Shown here: one piece after another, positions 22,719 to 35,333 of the stretch
Layout: every line of letters starts with the position of its first letter
Numbering within the stretch: the stretch's first letter is position 1
Origin: Dasypus novemcinctus
Taxonomy: Eukaryota; Chordata; Mammalia; Cingulata; Dasypodidae
DNA: 64,000 bases
Assembly: GCF_030445035.2 (NCBI RefSeq)
Contig: NC_092216.1
Location: forward strand, 12,153,405-12,217,404
Direction: 5' to 3'
The notes under the pieces: model-generated
Told to the model about the DNA's origin: nothing
The model's input: only the letters and a program-made list of their open reading frames with translations
Databases searched by the model: none
Position numbers and translations under genes: made by a program

Positions 22719-23258
22719 TGTTGGCCTCCGCTGCGGCACTGCAGGCGGGTCACTGCAGGTGAGTCGCTGCCGGGGATTGGGCCTACGCCACGGCCTGACC
22801 GGGGCGGCAGCGGGCGGCTCAAGGCTTGGGGGACGCGTGGTTCGATGGAGGAAAAACCATGGAGACGAGGTCTATGCGCAGGTCTGATTTTATTCGGGAA
22901 GTACATGGGGTTTTATAGTGTCATGGAGGCGGGGAGGTTGTGGGAGGGGCATGTCCACGGGGCAGCTGAGGATTGGCTGCAGAGGCAAGGGCGGACCTGC
23001 GGTTTATGACGTAAGCCATTGATGGCAGAGGGGGTTGTTTCCGAGGTTGTGCCGGGGCGGATACGGGATGAGGGCAGTTGAAATGAGGCGTGGAGAACAG
23101 CGATCGGCTGGGAGGGGGAAGATAACAGTGGCTGGGAGGAGGGGCGGAGGGAGGCAGCAGCACAAACTGCTGCTGAGAAGGGCCATAATACAGGGAGGTT
23201 ACGAGGAACAGGCGGGCAAAGTGTAAGGAAGCGAAAGGCAGGGTGGGAGCAGGGGACA
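22719..23258 (-). repeat. 5' LTR of provirus
   Basis: 540 bp, TG...CA, matching the 3' LTR at all but 10 positions and without indels. It should contain the proviral promoter: TATAAAA at 22917-22911, with AATAAA at 22894-22889 only about 16 bases downstream. The poly(A) signal therefore lies around or before the expected cap site and R is likely short. Confidence 0.95.
22889..22917 (-). promoter_or_regulatory. LTR TATA box and AATAAA signal
   Basis: TATAAAAC and AATAAAA lie close together on the minus strand in both LTRs. The AATAAA sits where the transcript would begin, an arrangement known from retroviruses with the signal in U3 or at the U3/R border. The solo LTR at 44.9 kb shows a similar spacing. 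Confidence 0.7.
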
Positions 23259-23264
23259 CATGTA
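23259..23264. repeat. target-site duplication, right
   Basis: CATGTA, identical to 16105-16110. Confidence 0.93.
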
Positions 23265-25080
23265 GGGTCAATTGATTTTTTAAAAACGCTGTGAAAACCC
23301 AGCTGTGTCTGAACAATCTATTCAACAAATGGTGCTGGGAGAACAGGATATCTATATCTTATATCACACCTTATACAAAAATTAACTCAAGGACCTAAAT
23401 ATAAAAGCTACGACCATAAAAATCCTAGAAGAAATGGTAGGAAAATATCTTCAAGATCCCTGGTGGATAGTGTTTTCTTTGACCTTACAGCCAAAACAAG
23501 AACAATGAAAGAAAAAATAGATAAATGGGACCTCCTCAAAATTAAACACTTTTGTCCTTCAAAGGAATTTGTTAAGAAGGTGCAAAGGAAGTCTACTCAA
23601 TGTGAGAAAACCTTTGGAAACCACATATCTGATAAGAGTTTGATCTTCATTTTATAAAAGAGCTCATACAACTCAATGAAAAAAAGGTAAGCAATCCAAT
23701 TAAAAATGCATGAAAGACTTGAACATACATTTTTTTCCAAAGAAAATATAAAACAGCCAAAAGCGCATAAAAAGATGCTCAACATCACTGCTATTAGGGA
23801 AATGCAGATCAAAACTACAATGAGGTATCTTATAAATGGCTATTATTAAAAACAGAAACAGTGAAAAATACAAAAAGGCCCTGAAAACTACAAGTGCTAG
23901 AGGGGATGTGGAATAAAAGGAACACTCCTTCACTGCTGGTGGGAAGACAGTATGGTGTAGCCTCATGGAAGAGAGTTTGGAGGTTCCTCAGGAAGCTAAA
24001 TATAGAAATGCCACATTCTCCAGCAATACTGCTACTAGGAATATATTCAGAAATACTGAAAGCAAAACTGAACAGACACTTGAACACTGATGTTCACAGT
24101 GGCATAATTCAAAACTTCCAAAAGATGGAAACAACCTAAATGTGCATCACTGATTAATAGATAAGCAAAATGTGATATATGTAGATGATGGAATACTGTT
24201 CAGCTCTAAGAAGAAAGGTATTTGGGAGCCATAGGACAACATGGATAGATGTTCAGGAAATTATGTTGAGTGAAATAAGCCAGACAAAAATGATAAATAT
24301 TGTATAGTCTCACTAATAACTAAATATGATGAGTAAGCTCATGGGATTAAATTTCAGAGTACAGGTTACTAAGACAGAGATTGAGAAGGGGGAGCTGATG
24401 TTCAATGTAAGTAGAATGTTAGTAAGCAGGGGCTGTGATGTGTGGTAATGTTTAGAGTTGACGGTAACATGCAGTATAACTAACACTGTTGATTTATAAA
24501 TGTGAATGAGGCTGAAAGGGATAGCATAGAGGGGTTAATTTCTACTTAAAGAAAGGTAGAGGATAATCTTCGGACTGTATAACTGATTTCAGTGGTGGAA
24601 GATGATTGTGGTTAGCAGTACAAATGTAAACACGTTCTTCTATGACAAGGTGTTAAGAATGTGGGGGTGCATGGAAAGACTATTTTAGCTGATAGACTAT
24701 AGTACGATATTGTAATATTTTAGCTGCAAAGGCAAAGAAAGTATATCTATACTAAAGGCCAACAATTGTGGGTTATAAGGGGGCATAGGATTCTTCCTTT
24801 CAGAGTTATCAAAACATTCTGAAATGGACTAAACTGATGACAGCACAACTCTGTGATGAAACTGAGAGCCACTGAGTGTACACTTTGGAAGGGGGTGGGA
24901 AGTTCAGGCTTAAAATGCACAGGATTCCTGTTTGAAGTGACAGAAATGTTTTGGTAAGAATGGTGATGGTAGCACAATCTTGTGAATGCAACTTAAAGAA
25001 CTGAAATATATGTCTGAATATGATTAAAAGGGGAAATGTTAGATTGTATATAAGTTAGTAATACAATTTTTATTTAAAAA
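23265..25080 (+). mobile_element. L1 ORF2 3' part and 3' UTR, right half
   Basis: Continues the L1 broken by the provirus: ATTCAACAAATGGTGCTGGGA and later CACTGCTGGTGGGAAGACAG are typical late ORF2 sequence. A 3' UTR-like tail follows to about 25080. Frames are broken throughout. Confidence 0.85.
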
Positions 25081-25289
25081 TCCATGAAACTACACTATAC
25101 AAACAGTGAAACAATGGACTTTAATAGTACAACTATAAAAATGTGCTATTATCATTGTAACAAATGTTCCACACCAATGCACGATGTTATTGGTGGGAAG
25201 GTGGTATATAGGAATGCTGTGTTTTATGCATGTTGCTCTGTAAATCCACAATCTCTCTAATAAAGAAATTCTGCATGGAAGAGTAAGAG

Positions 25290-26660
25290 GCCCCACATAG
25301 CCTAAACCATCTTTTAAAAAGAATGAAGTTGGAGGAAACCCCAATTTTAAACTTAAATAATATTGCATTGGTCAAACACAAGGACAGATTTATAGATTGA
25401 CGGAATCAAACAAAGAGTTCAGAAGTAAACCTTCACATCACAGCCATATGAATTTATCTGTTTCTTTTGAGGTATCAGGGGTGGGGGATTGAACCCAGAC
25501 TTTGTAAGTGGGAAGCCGACACTCAATCACTGAGCCACATCATTTCCCCTGAGTTGGTTTTTTCATTTGTCTCCTTGTTGTTCGTTTTTGTTTGTTTTGT
25601 TTTGTTTCATTTTTTAGAGGCAGCAGAAACCAAATATAGGACTCCCATGTGGGAAGCAGGCACCAACTGCTTGAGCCACATCTGCTCTCCCAAATGAATT
25701 TTAATAAGGGTTTCAAGTCAATTCATGTGAGAAAGAACTGTTTCTTCCAATAAATGTATCCTGGAAATTAGGATATCCATGTGCAAAATCAGGAAGGTGG
25801 ATGCCTACGTGACACCATATATAAAAATTAACTTATAGGGATCAAAGACTAAACAGAATATGAAAACCAGAACTATAAAACTCCTAGAAGAAAATGTAGA
25901 GAAGTATCTATAGGATCCGGTGTTATGCAGTGGTTTTCAGACTTTTCTCCAAAAATACAGCAACGAAAGAAAAAATAGACAATGGGGCTCCATGCAAATT
26001 AAAAATGTTTGTGCAGCAAGGGGCTTTATCAAGGAAATAAGAATACACAATACAATGGGAGAAAATATTTGAAACCCCATATATACAACAGAATATTATT
26101 CAACTCTGAAAAGGAATGAAGTTCTGTTACCTGCAACAATATGCATAAATCTGAGGATATCATGTTGAGTGAAGTAAGTGAGACACAAAAGGACAAATAC
26201 TGTATTATCTTATTCATATAAAATAATTAGCAAATTCAGAGTCAGAAATTAGAATACAGGTTACCATGGGTTGGAAAGGGGGGAGAAATGATGAAGTAAT
26301 CTTATTGGTGCAGATTCTGTTTGAAATGATGGAAAAAATTTTAGTCACGTATACTGGTGATTGTAAACACAACATTATAAATGTAATTAACATGACTCAG
26401 GGATATATTGTATCTGAATGTAGTTAGAAGGAGAAGGTTTAGGTGGTATATATATTATACTGGAAAAATGTCAACTATGGACTATAGTTAATAGTACAAT
26501 TATAATAAATTCTGTCACCTGATTTTACATTGGTACCAGCCTAATGCAATCTGCTAAAAATGGGGTTGGTTACATAGGAACTCTGTTTTCTGCATGATCT
26601 TTTTGTAACTTTAGAACTTCTGTAAAGAAAATAATTATTTAAAAACTGAAGGAACAATAA
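25290..26660 (+). mobile_element. L1 3' end, interrupted by SINEs
   Basis: Late ORF2 sequence (GAGTTCAGAAGTAAACC) stops at about 25450 and resumes at about 25695. A 3' UTR follows and ends near 26640. SINE sequence fills the gap, with ATGAATTT on both sides as a short duplication. Confidence 0.7.
25455..25692 (-). mobile_element. pair of short tRNA-derived SINEs
   Basis: Two antisense copies: GGGATTGAACCCAGACTTTG ... TGAGCCACATCATTTCCCC and AAGCAGGCACCAACTGCTTGAGCCACATCTGC. Both contain the complement of B box and A box. They sit inside the L1 described above. Confidence 0.7.
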
Positions 26661-27120
26661 AGACTTTCTCAGACAAACAAAAATTGAGGGACTCTGTCTT
26701 AACAGAAATAGTCGAGTAATTTCATCAAAATAAAATAATATAGGTTGAAAACTCAAATATACATTAAGAAAGTATGTTAGAGGAAGAAAATGAAAGTAAA
26801 ATAAAACATTTTATATTTCTTCTTCTAACAGATCTAACATGGCAGTTTCTTAAAAATAGTAACAATGTATCAGGTGATTATAATTATAGATAATTGAAAT
26901 GAATGACAAGAGTGTTTAAAGAGGCAGATAGAAGAATTGAGAATACAGTTACATTTTCTACTCTACTAGTGAAGTGATTTAATGTTATTTGAAAGTGCAC
27001 CAAGACTACATATAAACGGATCTTGTAAACTCTGAGGTAGATACAAAAATTTTTAAAAATTAGTATAATTGATTAAGACAGGAAAGAAAATGTAATCATA
27101 TAAAATGCTCAATTAAAACC
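26661..27120. other. no gene recognised
   Basis: AT-rich sequence between two repeats; nothing identified. Confidence 0.4.
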
Positions 27121-27124
27121 AAAA

Positions 27125-27340
27125 AAGGGAGGGAGCAGATGTGGGTCAAGTGGTTGAGTGCCTGCTTCCTACATGGGAGATCCCAGTTTCAATTCCCAGT
27201 GCCTCCTACAAGAAAACAAACTCAGGGAGCAAATTTGACTCCATGGTGAGCACCCGTTTCCCACTTATGAGGTCCTGGGTTGAATCCCATTGTGGGATCT
27301 GAAAAAAAAAGAAAAGAAAAGGAAAAAAAGGAGGTGATTA
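27125..27340 (+). mobile_element. two short tRNA-derived SINEs
   Basis: Heads GGGAGCAGATGTGGGTCAAG and GGGAGCAAATTTGACTCCATG are each followed by a B-box-like motif (CAGTTTCAATTCCC, GGGTTGAATCCC). They end in an A/G-rich tail. Confidence 0.7.
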
Positions 27341-27344
27341 AAAA

Positions 27345-29262
27345 AGAACTTGGCAGGACAACCAGCAAGATGGTGGCAGAGGAAGGTGCTCCATGAGTCA
27401 GTTCCTGCTACAGGGCAATTAGCAAACACCCAGAGCTCTCTGGAGCTAGCTGAAGCAGCTGTTTGGGGGCTCCAGGAGGCCAGAAGGGCATTCTGCAACA
27501 ACCTTGAAGGAGTGGAAGGAGGAGACTGCCCATCTGCTGAGAAGACTCGTAAGTAGAGTGCTCCACACCTCGGAGGCTGGTGCCCATCCTCCATTGGATG
27601 CACAAGCCACCTTGGGAGCTAGTCCGTGGCTGGAATCAAAAGCTCCACTTCCCGGGAAGCAGACTTGGCCCAGTGGTTAGGGTGTCTGCCTACCACATGG
27701 GAGGTCTGCAGTTCAAACCCCGGGCCTCCTTGATCCATGTAGAGCTGGCCCATGCGCAGTGCTGATGTGCACAAGGAGTGCCCTGCCACACAGGGGAGCC
27801 CCACATAGGGGAGCCCCACGCACAAGGAGTGCACCCTGTAGGGAGAACCGCCCAGCACAAAAGAAAGTGCAGCCTGCCCAGGAATGGCACTGCACACATG
27901 GAGAGCTGACACAGCAAGATGGCGCAACAAAAAGAAACACAGATTCCCGTGCCGCTGACAACAACAGAAGCAGAAGAACACGCAGCAAATAGACACGGAG
28001 AACAGACAACCAGGATGGGGGGAAGGGAGAGAAATCAATAAATCTTTAAAAATAAAAAAAGCTCCACTTCCTCAAAATGGGGGAGGAAGAGACAATTTGG
28101 CACGAATTTCAGCTACTGATGAGGAAACTCAGTGGGCGACAATATAATCCTGAGAACAGCTAAAGTTTGAGCCTGTCCATGTCAGAAAGAGGCCTGGAGC
28201 TGTGATCTTAACTCTGCGCCAGACAGGAGGGGAAGCGGGTGGACTGAAAATCCCAGTGCTGGTGGAGATCAGCTTCTTCCCATCCAGATAATATTGCAGG
28301 TCTGGCCTAGGCCCCAGCCCCACCTCCAGCAGGGAGGAAGCTGAGGGGACCTGCGCCAGCCTCTCCAGGAAATTACAGGCTAAGCCATGGAGGCTGTGGA
28401 GGCTGGTGATCATCCTACTCTGGTGGCACAAGCTGTCCCAGGAGCTGTTCAGTGATAGGAATTAGAAGTTTGATTTCCCAGAAATAGGGGAAGAGGAGAC
28501 GGGTGGCTGTCAATTTTGGCTACTGATTGGTAGGCTTGGCTGGCTAAGATATAACCCTGGGAACAGGAGTGTGTGAACCAGCCCAAGTCAGAAAGAGGCC
28601 AGTAGCTGCCATTCTGACTCTGCCCCCAGCCTGAGGGGAAAGTGGGCTGACCAAAACTCTCAGTGTCGGCAGGAACCAGTTTCTTCATCTTGAGCCTCCA
28701 CAGCGTACAGCACCAACTACATGGTTGGCTCCTACTACACAACCAGCAAGGGAGAAACAATAGGAAGCCCTAAACTAGAGAGAAAAACTGCACCCAGAAT
28801 AAATACTCTAGGAAGCCAGATGCGAAGACACCAACAAAAAATTACAAACCACGCCAAGAAAGAGGAAGCTATGGTCCAGTTAAAGGAACAATATAGGCCT
28901 CCAGATGACACAAAGGACTTAAGACAACTAATCACTGATGTTCAAACAAATCTCCTTAATAAATTCAATGATATGACTAAAGAATTTAAGGATATTAAGG
29001 AAGACACTGGATGAGCACAAAGAAGAATTTGAAGGCATACACAGAAAAATAGCAGATCTTACAGGAATGAAAGGTGCAATCAATGAAATTTTTAAAAATT
29101 GGAATCATATAATAGCAGATTTGAGGAGGCAGAAGAAAGGACTGGTGAGCTTGAGAAATGGCCTCTGAAAGTGAACAGATGAAGAATGGAAAAAATTGAA
29201 CAAGGTCTCAGGGAACTAAATGACAGCAATTATAGTAGATACTAATCTAAAGATATAAAAAA
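27345..29262 (+). mobile_element. LINE-1 5' UTR and start of ORF1
   Basis: CAGCAAGATGGTGGCAGAGGA near 27366 is the YY1-containing start typical of L1 5' ends. A GC-richer 5' UTR runs to about 28700. Then comes an open frame (28721-29014) whose MRRHQQKITNHAKKEEAMVQ stretch resembles the ORF1 coiled-coil N-terminus. The element is cut after about 29.26 kb and a different L1 piece follows. A DAS-SINE is nested at 27653-28056. Confidence 0.75.
27653..28056 (+). mobile_element. DAS-type SINE nested in L1 5' UTR
   Basis: Full copy with tRNA-like head (CAGACTTGGCCCAGTGGTTAG), GC-rich body and A-rich tail. An exact 15-base duplication, AAAAGCTCCACTTCC, flanks it at 27638-27652 and 28057-28071. It therefore inserted after the L1. 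Confidence 0.95.
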
Positions 29263-29264
29263 AT

Positions 29265-29975
29265 CACTTTAAATGCAGTCAAAACACCTCAAATAAAAGA
29301 TACTTCCCACTCTTCAGAGAAATTAGCTCAAAATGGACCACGGATTTAAAGATAAAATACAAAACTATAAAAATTCTAGGATATACCAAAGACAAGATCT
29401 AGGCAACCTGGGGTTTGAAATGACCTTTCAATACAACTCCAGAAACATGCTCCAAAGGTAGAATTCATCAAAATGAAAATTTTTTGTTCTGCGAAAGACA
29501 CGGAGAATTAGAAGAGAAACTATGTATCTGGCAAATACTTATAAAGCACATATATGTTAAAGACTTTTATCCAAAATATACAAAGATTTTTAGTACTCAA
29601 CAAGAAAACAAACAACCAAATCACAAAACGGGTAAGAGATTTGAACAGACATTTCAGTAAGGAAGATATACAGATGTCAATTAAGTGTATGAAAAGATTC
29701 TTAACATCATAAGTACTTATGGAATTGCAAATGAAAATAGCAACAAGATATCAAGATAGATCCATTAAAATGGCCAAAGTCCCAAACACTGGCCATGTCT
29801 AATGCTGATGAGAATATGGAGCATCAGAATTCTTATTTATTGCTGGTGTGAAATGGTCGTGCCATTTTGGAAGACATCTGGGCACTTTCTTACAAGCTAA
29901 ACATAAGAACTTGCAGTTGTACTACCCCTAGTTAATTGATCAAATGAGTGAAAAACTTACATTAATTTAAAAACC
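29265..29975 (+). mobile_element. L1 ORF2 3' fragment
   Basis: Contains late-ORF2 landmarks such as CAAAACGGGTAAGAGATTTG and TATTGCTGGTGTGAAATGG. It is truncated on both sides and joined to neighbouring repeats. Confidence 0.65.
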
Positions 29976-29989
29976 TACACATAGATGCT

Positions 29990-30470
29990 ATGTCCATAAT
30001 GATGGTCTGAAGCTGTACGTACCCCAGAAAGGTAGGTTCTTAAAGTTAATCATTCCTGTGAGTGTGAACTCAATGTAAGTAGGATCTTTTAGTGAACAGG
30101 CTCTTTAGATGTGACCTACCTCATTCAGAGTGGGTCTTAGTCCTCTCACTGGAGTCCTTTAGGAGAGAACGAAACCCAGTCAAACAAAGTGAAAGTCATG
30201 GAAACAAGGAGCTGGAAGCAATAAAACCTGGAAGACTAGGAAGAGAGCAGAAGATGCTAGCGTGTGCCTTGCCATACAATAGAGGAACCCAGGATCATCT
30301 GCAGTTGCTCTTTGGGAAGAAAGGATTGCCTGATGGTGACTTGATTTAGACATTTTCTCAGCCTTAAAACTAAAAGCTTGTAAATGAGTGAATTCCCACT
30401 GTTAAATGCCAATCCATCTTACGGTATATGCATTTCAGTGCTAGCAAACTAACTGCCAAAAATTAGAAAC
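29990..30470 (+). mobile_element. LTR-like or other non-autonomous repeat
   Basis: A GC-moderate block (GTGACCTACCTCATTCAGAGTG, then AACCTGGAAGACTAGG) sits between L1 pieces and ends in GTGCTAGCAAACTAACTGCC. Its composition resembles MaLR-type LTRs, but I cannot name the family. Confidence 0.35.
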
Positions 30471-32443
30471 AACAAAAATGGCTTTTAATAGATGAATAGA
30501 TAAACTAATTGTGGTATACTATAATGGAATATTATTCAGTCATAAAAAGAATTACCAAATCATATAGACATGGAAGAAATTTAACTCTAAAGACACACTT
30601 TGGTTGAGAGTGAATGGATGCAAAAAAATTCCATTCAATAATAACCAAAAGAGAGCTGAGGTGGTTTTACTACGATCAGCCAAAATAGACCTTAATTCAA
30701 AAGTTGTTAAATGAGACAAAGCAGGATATATATATCGATAAGATCAATTCATTCAGAAGATATAATCATAACATGCTTCTGGCAACAGAGGCACAAACTA
30801 TATGAAGATAATAATGACAGAACTGAAAGAAAAAATAGTTGTATACTAATAGCTGGAGATTTCAATTCATAACTTACAATAACATCTCCCAACAACAGTG
30901 GAATATACATTCCCTTAAAGTGCACATGACTCATTCTTTAGGTACCCCAAATCAAGTCTTACTAAATTTAAGAACATTATAATCATATGAAGTATCTCAC
31001 TGACTATAATGAAAGGAAGTTAGAGATCAATAACAGAAGGAAAATTGGAAAATTCAAATATGTGGATATTAACAACACACTCTTAAAAATCCAAATAGTC
31101 AAAAAAGAAATCATAAGGGAACTCAGAAAATTATTAGAGACAAAAGAATATGAAAACATAACACACCAAAATTTAAGGAAGGTAAGAAAAGCAGTGTTTA
31201 GAGGAACGTGATAGATGTAAACTTCTACATTATAAAGAAGAAAGATGTCAAATCAATTTTCCAATTTCATATCTTGAGGAAATTGAACCCAAAGAAGAGC
31301 AACTGACACCCAAACTTAGCAGAAGAATAGAAATAATAAGTAAAGATAAAACAAAAACAGAATAGAAAACCAATAGAGAGATTCGATGAAGCTGAAAGTT
31401 GGTTCTTTGAATAGACCAGTCAAAGTAACAAACTTTCAGCTAGACTGACAAAAAAGGAGAGAAAGCACACATAACTAAAACTCAAATATGAAAGGAAGGA
31501 CATTACTACCAACCTGACAGAAATTAAAAGATTATAACAGAATGCTATGAATAACTGTGTGGACAAATACCTATAATCACATAGATTACATAAACTAATT
31601 CAAGAAGAAATAGAAAAACTTAAGCATACTAATAGAAAATAAAGAGACTGATGCAGTCATCAAAGCCTCCCAACAAACAAAGTCTAGAACTGGGTGGTTA
31701 CACTAGGGTATTTCACCAAACATTTTAAAAAGAATTAATACAATCCTTCTCACTCTCCCAAAGAATGAAGAGGAAAGAAAACTTCTTAGGTCACTCTATG
31801 AGACCTACATTATCCTACTACTAAAGCCAGATAAAGACACTATGGGAAAGAAAATTAAATATCCTATCCCTTAGAAATACAGATGGAAAAAGCCTCAAAA
31901 AAAATAGTAGAAACAAAATCCAACAGCATATTAAGAGGATTATACACCATGACTAAGTGGATTTATCCAAAGAATGCAAGAGTATTTCAACAACAAAAAA
32001 AATAAGTGTAATATACCACATTACAGAATGTAAGAAAACAGGACCTCTCAGTCGACAAGCAAGAGGAGTTGGTAAAATTCTGCATCCTTTCATGATTGAA
32101 AAAATATAAACAACAACAAAACCTTAGAAAACCTGGAATAGAAGAGAACTTTCTCAGTGTGAAAGATAGCATTTATTAAAAAATCTCAGTTCATTTCATA
32201 CTCAATGGTCACGACTAAAAGTTTTTCCCTTAAGATCAGGAACAAGGCAAATATGCTTGCTTTCACCACTAGTATTCAATATTACACTGGAAGTTCTAGC
32301 CAAAACAATTAGACAACAACAATAAAAAAAATCCTAATTTGAAAGTGGTAACATTTTCTTTATTTGCAGATGACATAATCTTGCACATCAAAAATTTCTA
32401 AAGAATCTTCCAGAAAGCTACTAGCACTAATAAATGAATTCAG

Positions 32444-32814
32444 GGAAACAGACTTGGCCCAGTGGTTAGGGCGTCCGTCTACCACATGGGAGGTCCGCGG
32501 TGCAAACCCCGGGCCTCCTTGACCCGTGTGGAGCTGGCCCATGCACAGTGCTGATGCGTGCAAGGAGTGCCGTGCCACGCAGGAGTGTCCCCCGCGTAGG
32601 GGAGCCCCATGCGCAAGGAGTGCACCCTGTAAGGAGAGCCGCCGAGCGCGAAAAAAAGTGCAGCCTGCCCAGGAATGGCGCCACCCACACTTCCCGTGCT
32701 GCTAACAACAACAGAAGCGGACAAAGAAACAAGACGCAGCAAATAGACAGAGAACAGACAACTGGGGGGAGGGGGGAATTAAATAAACCTTAAAAAAAAT
32801 ATATAAAATAAAAA
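32444..32814 (+). mobile_element. DAS-type SINE nested in L1
   Basis: Full head, body and tail, flanked by the exact 15-base repeat AATAAATGAATTCAG (32429-32443 and 32815-32829). Its CpGs are well kept (for example GCGCGAAAAAAAGTGC), suggesting a younger copy. Confidence 0.95.
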
Positions 32815-32954
32815 AATAAATGAATTCAGCAAAGTTGCAAGGTACGAATTAACACATAAAAATCATTTGTGTTTCCATACACCAGCAATTAACAATTTGT
32901 AATAGAAATTAAGAAAAAAATTCCATCTACCAATTGCTTGTAAAAAAATAAAAT

Positions 32955-33125
32955 ACGTAGATGGGATGCAGATATGGCTCAAGCTGTTGGGTGCCCACCT
33001 ATCACATGGAGGTCCTGGGTTCAGTTCTCAGTGCCACCCAAAGAAGTGCAACAGACACAGCAAGTGCAAAAGACAAGGGAGACTGGGGTGAAAAATAAAT
33101 AAATTAAATAAATCTTAAAAGAAAA
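32955..33125 (+). mobile_element. short tRNA-derived SINE
   Basis: GATGCAGATATGGCTCAAGC head, GGGTTCAGTTCTC B-box-like motif and an AAATAAATAAATTAAATAAAT tail, nested in L1. Confidence 0.75.
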
Positions 33126-34649
33126 CTCAAGGGATATAAATTTAATCAAGAAGGTAAAAGTCCTGTGCACTGAAAAATACATAATTAAAGAAAACCAAAA
33201 TTAAGGACATTAAAGACGACCTAAATAAATGGCAAGGCATCCTGTGTTCATGAATTTGAAAAGTTAATATTGGTAAAATGATATTTCTCCCTAGACACTC
33301 TACAGATTCTATTTAATCCATATCAAAATTCCTGCATCTTTTTTTTACAGAAATGGGTAAGCCAGTCCTCAAATTCATATGGAATTGCAAGGGTCAAAGA
33401 TAACCAAAATTATCTTGAAAAAGAACAAAGTTGGGGGTCTCCATTTCCTAAAATCAAAACTTACAACAATGTTAAAATAAAAATTGTTTGCCAATGGTAC
33501 AAATAAAAGAGTTAAACCTATAACCTCATAGGAGAAATCCTGGGGGAATAATGTTCATGATCTTGGATGATATGAAACCAAGCATATCAATAATAAAAGA
33601 AAGATTAATTGGACTTAAAATTATAAAATTTGTGCATTAAAGGACACTATTAAGAAGGTGAAAGGACAACCTACATAAAAGAAAATATTTGGAAATCACA
33701 TATCTGATAAGGATTTAAAATGCAGAATATATAAAGAACACCTTCAAACTCAATGAAAAAAAGATAACCTAGTAAAATATGGGCAAAGGACTTGAATAGA
33801 CATTTCTTCAAACAATGTATACAAATAGCCAATAAGCAGATGAAAAGATACTCAACATCATTAGTCACTAGAAAAACAATTAAAACAAAAAGATGCCAAT
33901 TTTAAACTAAGGCATAGTTATTTTTTTAAAAATTCAAAAGTTTTGAACAGGATGTGGAGGAACTGGAACCATCAAGCACTGGAGGGTTCAACATTAAATG
34001 TAAAATAGCACAGTTGTGGAAAACAGTTTGATCGTTCCTCTATAAGTTTTAACATAGATTTTACTTATGACCCACCAATACTACACCTAGGCAGATACTC
34101 AAAAGAAGCGAAAACGGTGACTGAAATAATTACCTGTCTATTATCATTCAGAGTAGCAAAATTTACAATAGCCACAAAGTAGGAACAACCCAAACACTCA
34201 TCTAAGAGAAGATTAGATAAAACAAAACTTGATATATATACACACAACGAATGGTATAGTGTTTAGCCATAAAAAGAATGACATTCTGATACATGCTACA
34301 AAGTGGATGATTCTCATAAACATTATGCTAAATGAAATAAATCAGACAGAAAAGGCTAAATACTGTATGATTCCATGTATATGAAATTGCAGGAATAAGC
34401 AAATTCAGAGGCAGAAAGTAAAGTTTAGGTTGCCAGAACCCTTAAAGAAGGGAGAATGGGGAAATTAATGCTAATTGGGTATAGTTTATGTTGGGGTGGT
34501 AAAAAATTTTGGTGGTGATGGCAGTACAACATTGTGAAGATAATTAATACTAATGAATTACATACTTAAAAATGGTTAAGACAAAAATTTTATGTTGTAT
34601 ATATAAAGATATACACCACAATTAAAATCTAAAGAAAAAATATATATTG

Positions 34650-35172
34650 TCCTAGTTTTTTCATCAGATTAATTCCCCTTAATACCCCTACTTCCCAATA
34701 CTATAATCTAGTTTCTATAACTACTAAACAGTTAAGAAAACTGACCAGTCTTAAAATTTGTCTATGGTTAATACTTCTCCAAATTCATACGAGTCTATTT
34801 CTAACTCATTTGCATCAAAGTACTTAGAAGAGTAAGTTATAAATGTTGACTAAATATACAAAATATACCTAGAATAGATGAATTTAAAGAGAATAACAAA
34901 CTATTAGGCCAAGGTTCAGTTTTCATTTCTATTTTGATTGAAAGCAATTTATATTAAGTGGAATGCTGTACCTTCATGATAGTATCTGCAAAAGCTGATG
35001 AGCCACTAGAATTCACACAAGTGAAAATAAAGCAATTTATCTTGACAAGAGCCCATAAAGGTAAAAGTCCTTTAAGGCCATTGTTTTCGAGCACTATGCC
35101 AGGAGCATATCCTAAGACATATATACATAGCCCAGACAGCTCACTCCCCAACATATCCCAAAAGTCACTTAC
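34650..35172. other. TAB3 relic intron
   Basis: AT-rich DNA downstream (minus strand) of the coiled-coil exon. The next expected TAB3 exon is not recognisable here, and L1 sequence begins beyond it. Confidence 0.5.
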
Positions 35173-35333
35173 CTCTGGGATTGCATTGTTACAGATGACA
35201 CTTCTGAGCCTTCTCTGCAGCAGGTCATGCTCCATACCATTAACTTCTGCCTTCAACAGTTCTAGTTCCTTTTTCTCAAGTTTCAATTGCTTTGTTAACC
35301 TCTCCATTCTTGCTTGCTGATGTAACACCAAAG
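35173..35333 (-). pseudogene. TAB3 (Y-linked relic): TAB3 coiled-coil exon
   Basis: 161 bp between acceptor ...ATACTGTAG and donor GAG/GTAAGT. It reads HQQARMERLTKQLKLEKKEL, then AEVNGMEHDLLQRRLR and AIPE, the conserved TAB2/TAB3 coiled coil. The frame of this exon is open. Substitutions include a serine where the family has an arginine after QRRLR. The longer open frame to 34954 reads into the intron and is not coding. Confidence 0.9.

Larger units (their letters stand above)
16111..23258 (-). mobile_element. betaretrovirus-like endogenous provirus, 7.1 kb, defective
   Basis: Minus-strand order: 5' LTR (23258-22719), tRNA primer site, gag, pro, shortened pol, env, polypurine tract, 3' LTR (16650-16111). 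Class II/betaretroviral assignment rests on a Lys-type primer site, 6 bp target duplication, two CCHC boxes in gag, a YMDD reverse transcriptase and an Env membrane subunit of the betaretroviral type. The element is about 60% or more GC in an AT-rich neighbourhood. Gag is frameshifted, pol has a stop, a frameshift and a large deletion, while env remains open. The provirus could not replicate by itself. Confidence 0.95.
30475..34645 (+). mobile_element. long decayed LINE-1
   Basis: Endonuclease-end and reverse-transcriptase sequence of ORF2 run from about 30.63 kb to late ORF2 near 34.3 kb. A 3' UTR and A-rich end follow near 34.64 kb. Stops are frequent. Two SINEs are nested in it (32444-32814 and 32955-33125). 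A short separate L1 tail precedes it at 30475-30620. Confidence 0.75.
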
